Assembly: GCF_002078875.1 (NCBI RefSeq)
Contig: NC_034421.1
Span: forward strand, 4,855,800-4,919,799
Length of the DNA stretch: 64,000 nt
Direction: 5' to 3'
From: Numida meleagris
Lineage: Eukaryota; Chordata; Aves; Galliformes; Numididae
Part shown: positions 56,301-64,000 of the stretch, in pieces
Position numbering within the stretch: position 1 is the first letter of the stretch
How the letters are laid out: each line of letters starts with the position of its first letter
Position numbers and translations under genes: made by a program
Notes under the pieces: model-generated
What the model was told of the DNA's origin: nothing
Databases searched by the model: none
Seen by the model: the letters and a program-made list of their open reading frames with translations, nothing else

Positions 56301-57327
56301 CCAAACCCATTTATGGAGGCTGGCTGCTGCTGGCCCCCGAAGGAACGGACTTTGACAATCCCGTCCATCGCTCCCGGGTAAGTGACACCCCATGGGTGCT
56401 GGGGGGTTGGGACGGCACGGGGTGGCCCCGCAGTGACGCTGCACCCATCCCCTTGTGCAAGGCAGGGAGGTTTCCTGCTGCAGGGTTCTTTCTGCTGGGC
56501 ATGCAGTTTGCTGGGCTGGGGCACCACAGAACCAGCTCCATTCAAGCAGTGTGATGTTGTTGCTGCCTGCTGTTGTGTTTTGATGCCTTGATGCTCAGCT
56601 GCCCAAATGAGGTTGCTGCTTAGAGCTCAAGCCTTGCAACGCTGCAACCATGTGAGCAGGGTTGGAGCATCCCCTGCATCCCTGCCCTGTTCTACAGCCC
56701 CGCTGTCCTGCAGCCAGAGGCTCCCATTGCTGCCAGCAATAAAAATCTCTCCCCCTACATTCGATTCTGGCTTCAGCCCAGGGTATGCGGGCATTACTGG
56801 GAGTCACAGCTCCCGGGGACATGGGATTCCAGTTCACTGGGACCTCATTGGTTTTGCTGTCCCCGAGCACCTTGGACTTTGCCCAAAGGGCTGAGAAAAA
56901 CGAGATAAGAATTGCTGCACTGGGGCTATGAATCTAAGACTTTTTTTTTTTTTTTTTCTGTTTAAAATTTCAGCCTGCTCAACCAGTTTTTGCTCTGGGC
57001 TGCAAACAGCCTGGCATGCACAAAAAGGCCCCTTCCAGCCAGATCAGGGCTCCGATCTTGTGTGCAGCACCGTGCTGAAGCTGGAGGGGACTGCGGGGGC
57101 TCTCCATCATGCTGGAGCTCTGCTGGGGGATGTCCTGCACTGTGCCTTGCCGCCAGCACCCAGTGCTGGGATAAAGCACCACGAGGCTTAGGCTGGGAGC
57201 ACGTGGCCCCGGCTTTGTGGGCTGGCACTGCCATAACCCCCTTTGCTTTCTTTTCCTGCAGAAATGGCAGCGCCGGTTCTTCATCCTCTACGAGCACGGG
57301 TTGCTGCGCTACGCCCTCGACGAGATG
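50204..57327 (+). CDS. MPRIP: MPRIP, myosin phosphatase Rho-interacting protein (3'-partial, exons 1-3)
   Basis: Three coding exons (50204-50323, 56300-56377, 57262-57327) join in phase 0 to give 88 codons. The protein starts MAAKDNPCRKFQANIFNKSK and continues through the beginning of the first PH domain (GGWLLLAP, then KWQRRFFILYEHGLLRYALD). This closely follows the remembered human MPRIP (p116RIP) N-terminus, which starts MSAAKENPCRKFQ. MPRIP is a cytoskeletal scaffold that binds F-actin through its N-terminal part and RhoA and the myosin phosphatase targeting subunit through its C-terminal part, bringing the phosphatase to stress fibres. The next exon (PTTLPQGTINMNQC in the family) was not found before the window end. 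The start codon lies in a strong GCGCCATGG context. Confidence 0.96.
50405..51330 (+). repeat. 57-bp minisatellite built from three 19-bp subunits
   Basis: About ten tandem copies lie between 50405 and 51100, followed by degenerate copies to about 51330. A typical 57-bp unit splits into three related 19-mers: TCCCGTAGGTGCTTGGTGG, CCCCATAGATAGCTCAGGA and TCCTATGGATAGCATAGGG. Several consecutive units are exactly 57 bp (for instance those starting near 50478, 50701 and 50758), while others carry insertions or partial units. Confidence 0.9.
51629..51638 (+). promoter_or_regulatory. Perfect CArG-box match (possible SRF site)
   Basis: CCTATTATGG fits the SRF consensus CC(A/T)6GG exactly, in an AT-rich island within GC-rich intron 1. 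A one-mismatch copy (GCTAATATGG) lies at 51785-51794 across the 95-base gap. SRF is known to control many actin-cytoskeleton genes; a role here is inferred. Confidence 0.35.
51667..51761. other. Assembly gap (95 N)
   Basis: An unbroken run of 95 N inside MPRIP intron 1, within an AT-rich island. Confidence 0.99.
54466..54600 (-). mobile_element. CR1 retrotransposon 3' end (antisense)
   Basis: CACAGAATCATAGAATCAAA at the left edge is the reverse complement of the CR1 terminal repeats. It is followed by ACATTGGAGAAGACTTCTGA, CAAGTCCAACCGCTGAGCC and GCCACCAACCCATGTCCCC in the order expected for an antisense CR1 end. Confidence 0.9.
55675..55694 (+). repeat. Poly(T) tract
   Basis: Twenty consecutive T, followed by CTTTCCCTCCTCC. 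A similar 17-base T run lies at 56941-56957 in the next intron. Confidence 0.8.
56300..56377 (+). CDS. MPRIP: MPRIP exon 2 (PH1 start)
   Basis: The acceptor is tcctttcag and the donor gtaagt. Twenty-six codons, AKPIYGGWLLLAPEGTDF and onward to HRSR, form the first strands of the N-terminal PH domain. Glu replaces the Asp I remember in human LAPDGTDF. Confidence 0.96.
56378..57261 (+). other. MPRIP: MPRIP intron 2
   Basis: An 884-bp intron with donor gtaagt and acceptor ttttcctgcag. It contains a 17-base T run at 56941-56957. Nothing else was recognised. Confidence 0.88.
57262..57327 (+). CDS. MPRIP: MPRIP exon 3 (PH1 continued)
   Basis: The acceptor is ttttcctgcag and the donor gtgagt. Twenty-two codons, KWQRRFFILYEHGLLRYALD plus EM, contain the basic KWxRRFF strand typical of PH domains. 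Confidence 0.96.
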
Positions 57328-58405
57328 GTGAGTGCTGTACGGCCACGGCGTCACTGCTGGTGGGGACCTGCAGTGGTGATGCTGCTCCCGGAGCGTGGCA
57401 CCAGGCACTGGGGAAAGCTCAGTGTTGGTATAAACCGGCAGTGGGAACGTGCTGCCGGCAGCTCCAGCGCTGGTGGGGGGTGCTGAGGGGGACATTGTAC
57501 GGGGCAGCCCGTCCCCAGGTCCCCCCCAGCTCCTTCCCATCCTGCTCCTTGGTGCCACGGAGGGTTTGCTGGTGGAGGATCGCCGTGGCTGTGCCTGGGG
57601 AGGAGGCTGTGTGTGGTGCTGGTGTAAAGTAGGTCAGGCGGAACGTGGAACGCCTTCGTGCTGCTCATCCTTCCTGGGAGCCGTGTCCGCCCGCGCTGCT
57701 CCGGGAGCAAAAAGAGGAAGAGAGGAAGGAAAGCAGCTCTCCCATCCACTGCAAGCTGCCAAGTGGGCTGCTGAGCCCGGGGAAGGGAGGGGGGCGGATC
57801 AACTCTGCTGCACCCACCTGTGGCAGCCAGTTGGCGAAATCAAGCATGCAGCAGGTTGCATGGCACAGCCCAATCCCCTGTGCTGGGATGCACCTGGATG
57901 AGAGGCTCGTGGAGCCGGGTGCATCGGGGTGCAGGGCGTGTGTACACGTGGGGTGGGGTGTAGGAGTGCAGAGCGTTTCTCCAGCGCAATGCCTTGTGTT
58001 GTTTGGTTGTTTGTGTTTTTTCTTGGGGTTGCTCCAAGTCCCGTAAATAATTCAGGTGCTTCCATTCAGCGCTGCGGAGGCTTTCGATGCGTTTGTAGTG
58101 CTGCGGCAACCTGTGCTGGGCTGGTGTTTGGTGTCCTGCAACCAAAGCGCAGTGTGCAGCGTGGAGAAATGCCTCCAGGAGAGAGTTGGGAAATGTGATG
58201 TTTGTGGGTTTTTTGCTGTATTGCATCCCAGGAGGGATGACTGCTCATGGCACCGCTGCTCCTGGGCAGGAGCAGTGGGCAGTGCCCCAGCCCTGTGCCA
58301 TGCCCTCATGTCCCCGTGCTGCAGGAGAGCGTCACCAGAGAGCATGCTGAGGGCTGGGGGAGAATCTTGCAGCTCCCTTGGGCTGGCTGGGAAGGGAAAA
58401 AACGG

Positions 58406-58420
58406 AAAAAAAAAAAAAAA
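58406..58420 (+). repeat. Poly(A) tract
   Basis: Fifteen consecutive A in an A/G-rich patch. No retroposon body was recognised. Confidence 0.7.
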
Positions 58421-58923
58421 GCAAAAAGGGCGTGTGAGAGGAGCGTTACCTCTCCCTGCCGGCTTCTTGCACCGAGCACCGCAGGAGGAGGGCAGGGAGC
58501 ATCCTTGCCATGGCCATAGATGGAGGAGATGGAGCTGCTCCCCTGGGGAGCAGGGGTCTGACACATGGTGTAAAAATACCCCCCTGACCTTTCTGCAGAT
58601 CACGTCCCCATGCCGGCTCTGCTAATGCCCATGGCACTGGAGCATCCCCTGCCTGCAGCGTGCCTGTGCCTCATGCCAGGACCGCAGCACAGTGCCAGCA
58701 CCAGGGCTATGTGGGGAGGTGCTGATTCCTTCGGGATGACCCAGATTGTGACAGCGGTGTCACCTGTCCCTTTTGATTGAGGGCATCAGCTTCCTCAGGC
58801 GCTTCGCTGCATTTGCTTTGCTCTGGTGTGTGCTGCAGGTTCCCCCATGGCGGTTCCCAGTGTGTAGCTCAGATGATGTCATGGCTCTGATGGGTTTGAG
58901 ACCCTCTCCCACCATCCCAAGGG

Positions 58924-59140
58924 AGGCTCAGGTTGGATATTAGGAAAAATTTGTCCTCTGAAAGAGAGCAGTCAGGCTTTGGAACCACTGCCCGTGGAGG
59001 CTGTAGAGTCATCGTACCTGGAGGTGTTCCAGAGCCATGGAGATGTGGCACTGGGGGACTTGGTTTGGTGTCATGGTGGGGATGGGTCAAGGGTTGGACC
59101 TGATCTTAGAGGTCTCTTCCAACGTTGATGATTTTGTGAC
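58924..59140 (+). mobile_element. CR1 retrotransposon 3' end
   Basis: CAGGTTGGATATTAGGAAAA, GCTTTGGAACCACTGCCC, GGTGTTCCAGAGCCATGGAG, GGGTTGGACCTGATCTTAGA and GGTCTCTTCCAACGTTGATG follow the conserved avian CR1 3' portion in order, in + orientation. This is the longest CR1 copy in the window. Confidence 0.93.
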
Positions 59141-61929
59141 CCCACAACAGCAGGCAGGGATGAGTAATGGGGACTGGCCTTGTGCGGGTCAGATCCCATG
59201 TGGGATGCAAGGACTGAGCTCCATTCCTGCCCCCCACCTTGGGCTGGAATCGTGGGGGGACACTGGTTTGTCCTCGAGATGCTCGCTTGTGCCTATGGCT
59301 CCACAGTGGAACCAGGGCTTTTCCTAGGGGTACGCTGCTGTTTTGCACGGGGAGGGATCTCCATTGCAGGGATGATTCCCCTCACTGTGCTCCTGGAGGT
59401 CCCATGGTGGGGGGACAGGGCAGCGTGCTGGGAGCTGGGCAGCAGCTGGGCAGGGACCTCCCAGGCAGTGAATTGAATTGCTCTGCCTTGAACCTGTTAG
59501 ACATTAATTGCGTGGGTTTGGCAATTTCTGCTTTATTAAAAATGAGGAGAGGAGGAAGGCGTGGGATGGGGGCTGGGGGAGCCAGCACTAGGGGCTGAGC
59601 TCCTCACTGGCAGTGCTGGCCTCCTCTTCCTCCTCCCGACCATCAGCAAAGGGCACATCTGGTTCCGAGCTGGGGTCAGCAGCTAATGAGCTGCTGCCCT
59701 GCAGATGGGAGCGGGGCAGAGGGCCGGGCTGGCAGCAGGATGGATCCACGGCTCACTGCTGGGGTTGGAGTGGCTCTGGGGATGGTCCAGGGATGCGCAC
59801 AGGGCAGATGCTGCAAGCACTGGGATGGGCCAAGCGCCCAGAACTTCCTCCGTGCACCAGGAGCCCCAAATACTGCCCAAATCCCATCAGTGGGACAGGG
59901 TGTGCGCGTGGGGACGGCACCGGTTTGGAAGCAGAGAGGTCTTGGGAGGAGTCTGCTTTGGCACTGCAATCCCCTGCTGAGCCGCTGGCCAGGCTAGGGC
60001 TGGTTTGTTGGTTTTTTTTTTTCTTTCTTTTTTTGCTTTTTTCCCTTCATTTTCCAGTCTGCAGCCACAGGCTGCTGCATGCTGATGTTACAACGGACCC
60101 GAATGGTTGCAGTGCACCCGCAAAAAGCAGCCACCCCCAAGCACCTCGCTCCCTGTGTGCCAGCATCGGTGCACACAGGGCCCACCAGGACCCCGTGGGG
60201 GGAAAGAGTCCCTGTGCTGCACCCATCTCCTTCCCCTCCAGCCCCGGCCCCGGCGTGCAGCAGCGTGCCAGCAGGCTGCTCCCAGCTCTGCCGAGCCCCG
60301 GGGAAGCTGAGCCTGCTCCAACCTGCACACATTCCTCACTCCCATCGGCAGAGGCTGGGTGCTCAGGGTTTGCTCAGGGTTGCATTCCCATACTGAACAG
60401 CCTCTCGGTCGCTTGCTCCGTGGTCCCATGAGCTGCATTCCCCAGTTTCCCCTTCGTGAGTTATTTCCCCATAGTTTGAAGTTAAAGGACCAAGAAGCTC
60501 CAAGAATTAAGCCAAGCCAAACGCACCCAGAGCCTTGTTTTGGAGGCGGGAGAGGCACCCAGGAGGAGTACAGAGCTTTGGTACTTTGCCCTCTCTGGTT
60601 TCAGACATCCTGAAGCCCTCAGCTCGTGGCCCTGCCCCAGCCTGGGGCTCTGCTGGTACCCGAGGAGAGGAGCAAGGACCCACGCCACGGTTCTGTCCCA
60701 GCAGCCTCATCCCAGCACCTTTTGCCCGAGTGGGATGGAGAGTGGATGGCATCCAGCGGCGAGCGCGGTCCGGTTGCAGAGCATTTGCCCCCTTCTGTTG
60801 CGATGGCTGCTGCCTATAATTAGCTGTAGGTCTATAAATGGAGCCCTGCTGCATGGGAATGGCGTGGTGGAAAGGTGGCACAGGGTGGGCAATGGCCTCA
60901 GTCCTACCCCTGGCTGGGGCTGTGGGTAATGCCAAGGTGAGAGCATCTCCTGGGTGGGCTGGAGAACCAGTGGGCAGGGTTCCCTGCTCCCATCCCCAGC
61001 GCGGGAGGGGACGGGGTCACAGCTGGAGCCCGCAGCTCCCTGCCCCCAGGAGCCTGGAGAGGGGCCGTGAGTGATTGAAGAACACAGCCCAGCAGTGGGA
61101 CCCGAGCAGGAGGGATGCGCAAGCGTGGTGACGCATGGATGCATGTAATTGATGTTTCCTACTCGCCCCCCTCCCCTCCCCCCCCCAGTTTTTCTTTCTT
61201 CAGAAGAAAGGGGCAGACTTAAAAATGTCACCCTCAGCAGAGCTGTACCACGTTCGTTTTCGTCCTCGCTCCCTCCTTTGTCACCGATATTGTTCCGAGA
61301 AGCCCGGAGCCTGCGTGTGTTTTTTCCTCCTCGTTAGATCAAAGCGCTTTACTTCAGTCTTGGCACGGAATGGAAATTCATTGGCAGGGATTAAAAAACG
61401 AACCTTCAACATCCTGGCCCCTCCGTCCTTACTTTTTTCCACACGTTTTTGCCATTGAAGCGGTTCCAGGCTCGCCCTGCCCCCTCCGCTGTGGAGCTCG
61501 GGGCTGGGTGAGCCCGCGCTCCCTTCGCACGCGGCTCTTCCCCCCGCAGACACGGTTTTGCTGCTGCCTCTGCTCGCCAGATCTTGGAGACTTTCAGTTT
61601 CTGTTCAGCATAAAGAGCTTTTGGCTGGAATCAAAGCGCGTTTCGGATTTCAACAAGCCGAGACGAAAAGGGAGCGGAGCAGCTGCGAGATGGGCAGCGG
61701 TGGTGGGAAGAGAAAGGGAAATAATGCGTTTGTTATGGGGGGGGGGAGGGAGGTGCCGTGTAGGGAGGATTTGCATGGGATGTTGAGTGCTTGCGTGAAA
61801 ACGGATGCATTGGAAATGGGAAAGTGTTGGGAAGATCCAGGAAGAGCAATCTGTTCTCCTCCGGGATTGTTGGGAGGGATCAGTGATGTTGGGGTGCAAA
61901 GGGAGAGGATGAAGAGCAGCCTCGTCAAA

Positions 61930-62095
61930 GCACATGGCACTGCTCCCAGAGCGCGGGGTGCCTGTCCCTGGAGGTGCCCGTGGCCGTGGATGGGGCCCTG
62001 GGCAGCCTGCCTGGTGGGGGGCAGCCAGCCCACGGTTGGAACTGGGTGATCTTTAAGGTCCCTTCCAGTCCAACCATTCGATATGATTCTTGTGA
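61930..62095 (+). mobile_element. CR1 retrotransposon 3' end
   Basis: CATGGCACTGCTCCCAGAGC, CCTGTCCCTGGAGGTGCCC, GGGGCCCTGGGCAGCCTG, GAACTGGGTGATCTTTAAGG and CCTTCCAGTCCAACCATTC are the conserved CR1 blocks in order, in + orientation. Confidence 0.93.
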
Positions 62096-63536
62096 TGGCT
62101 CTGCAGGAGGTGTAGAGGTGGGTGGTGGTCCCAGCAGAGCTCAGAGGTCTTTGGTGAACGTTGTGTTCAGTGCCCGATATTGCTTTTTGGGAGAACCTGG
62201 AAGCTGCCAGGAGCCCCGGGAACTCAGTGCCCAGGGCACTGCTGAAGCTGGGACCAAGCTGAAGGGTGGGAGGCTTGGAGAGTTAGCAGAAATGTGGAGC
62301 TGGGAGAGCAGGATGCAGCCAGTGACCTCCTAATTAGCTTGCAGCTTTGATGACCTGGCCCAGGTGCTTCCTTCCTGGAAACAGTACAGCGCTTATTGTC
62401 TTCTGCAGAGCTAGCTGCAAAGTTGGAAGGGCTCTGAGGATGAGAAACAAGCCCAGCTTCAAGTGGCTCTGTCCTTTTTACTTTTTGTTCTACTCCTGTG
62501 TCTCTTGAGAGCTGGCAAACCAGTTCATTTAGAAGAGACGTGCAAGAGCAGCAAGGGAAATGGGCTCGATTTTAAATCCCCTCTGCGTAGTTTATGGGAG
62601 ATGAAGTGACACGGGCAATTATCGTCGTTGGGTTTTCTCCTTTGTGACTCCTGGCGGTCAGGGCTTCACACCGTGGCCTCCAGGCTGACAGCAGGAGCTG
62701 GGTGGAAGACAAGTCATGATGTGCTGCAAAATGTCAGTGCAGAAATTGAACCCGCCTCTGGTGGCATTTAGCAGGGAAGATGTCAGAGCTGATGGTGAAA
62801 TGACGCAGCTAATTGCCGAGCACACAATTACCCTCACGCGTCCCCACCCCTTGCGTGCCTGCTGGCCTCCAACCTGGCTTTCATCTGCTCCCACCACGCT
62901 GGGGACAGCCAACAGATGGGAGCACTGGGATTTACCACTGGCAATTGCTCCGGTTCCTTTTTTTGTTGAATGGCAATGGGGAAACAAACTGGGAGGCATT
63001 TGAGAAGGTGCATTTCGGTGCCTTCCCAAGCAAAGTTAATATTTAAAGCCCTGTCAGCCCATCTGTTAATGAAGCAGCCATCCCACCTTACTTGGTGGAA
63101 AACATAACCCAAGGAGGAGGTGGCAGCACGTCTTTTGTCCCGCTGCTGCTTGGTGCTGTGGAATGCATTGGCTGTGACACGGCCCTGGTTCTGCTGGTCA
63201 CCGTGCTGCACTGCAGGGCCACCATCATTCCCCAGCCCCACCAGGGCCACCGGCTGAGGTCCTCGAGGACCACTACGAGGCCCTGGGCTGCATGTTGGGT
63301 AGCTTGGGGCTTGAGCACCTGTTTTCCCATTGCATCAAAGGAGTCCCTTGGAGAAGTGGCATCCAGTGGCCAGCACGTCCCCATCCCCAGCGAGGGTCCC
63401 ATCTCTGCCGGTGGCATGGAGCACCCTGACCTGCTCCGGTGGGGTTCGGTGCTGCCTAACACAGCCCGCTGTGTGACAGCTCTGAGGGGATGCCACTGCA
63501 GCAACGCAAAGCTGCTCTGAAAATCAAAGCAAGCTC

Positions 63537-63537
<1 letters not shown>

Positions 63538-63567
<30 letters not shown>
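63538..63567 (+). repeat. (ATT)10 microsatellite
   Basis: Ten perfect ATT units, likely length-polymorphic between individuals. Confidence 0.95.
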
Positions 63568-63841
63568 TTCTGAAGAGATCCTGCGTCCAGTGCCTGTTGA
63601 CATGACATATGTGGGTTGGAGAGAAGCGGTGGCAGCTTCTGGCAGGGGAGGCAGGGGCCGGGGGGGCTCTGCGAGCCGAGCTGCTGATTACCAGGGGCAG
63701 CAAATAGCTTGCAGCTGCCTCTGCTCAACGTGCTCTTTGTGGGGCTCGCAGCCACTCTGGACACAGCTATTTTTAATTTCCCTGAGCGCGCGCGCACAAA
63801 GCAAAGGGGGTGGGCAGTGCCGCCGGCATCCCCCTTTCCTG

Positions 63842-63855
63842 CCCCCCCCCCCCCC
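63842..63855 (+). repeat. Poly(C) tract
   Basis: Fourteen consecutive C. A complementary-type G run of about 12 lies at 63950-63961 after a T run. Confidence 0.85.
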
Positions 63856-64000
63856 ATGCTCCCACCCCCTTCCTGGCTTCCTCTCATCCTCTGGGGAATT
63901 TTGGGATGGGGGGCCCACCCCCTGCCTCTGTGTCTTTTATTTTTTTTTTGGGGGGGGGGGGTTGCTTTGGGAGCCAGCCTCAGCGTCCCCCTGCCCCGCG

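Larger units (their letters stand above)
57328..64000 (+). other. MPRIP: MPRIP intron 3 (5' part)
   Basis: The intron continues past the window end. It holds two CR1 3' ends (58924-59140 and 61930-62095), an A run (58406-58420), an (ATT)10 microsatellite (63538-63567), C and G homopolymers near 63842 and 63950, and less GC-rich stretches at 61180-61480 and 62560-63090. The next MPRIP exon was not found. Confidence 0.8.

Noticed and set aside
57328..64000. Search for MPRIP exon 4 (PTTLPQGTINMNQC)
   Set aside because: No matching codons with a splice acceptor were seen before the end of the window.

Overview
The window is vertebrate nuclear DNA, almost certainly from a bird and most like a galliform such as chicken. 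The reasons are multi-exon genes with GT-AG introns, several CR1 non-LTR retrotransposon 3' ends (the main avian interspersed repeat), no SINE-like elements that I recognise, and a side-by-side USP22, TNFRSF13B and MPRIP arrangement. Nothing prokaryotic or viral was seen. Gene identities rest on reading exon translations against remembered vertebrate protein families; no database search was run.

Layout: (1) 1-34924, + strand, AT-rich: the 3' two thirds of USP22. Nine coding exons (numbered 5-13 on the assumption that four lie upstream) give residues 174-525 of a 525-residue protein, followed by the stop and a 3' UTR that runs into an assembly gap (34925-35409). (2) 35410-39031: GC-rich intergenic DNA. 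(3) 39032-41938, - strand: TNFRSF13B (TACI), four coding exons, 259 residues, with two cysteine-rich domains, one membrane span and a tail carrying TRAF-binding-like motifs. (4) 41939-49448: GC-rich intergenic DNA with an orphan CpG island (about 45150-45620) and no recognisable gene. (5) Gap 49449-50158, then 50204-64000, + strand: the first three coding exons of MPRIP (88 codons, the start of the first PH domain). MPRIP intron 1 carries a 57-bp minisatellite and a third gap (51667-51761), and intron 3 runs off the window end.

The three genes are not a pathway. USP22 is the SAGA histone deubiquitinase, TACI is a B-lineage BAFF/APRIL receptor, and MPRIP is an actin- and myosin-phosphatase-binding scaffold. 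No undescribed multi-gene system is visible. The most distinctive signals are the three-times-19-bp higher-order minisatellite behind MPRIP exon 1, a (TG)7 tract serving as the 3' splice site of a frame-neutral 63-nt USP22 exon, two cysteines in TACI CRD1 that the human protein lacks, and the gene-free CpG island between TNFRSF13B and MPRIP.
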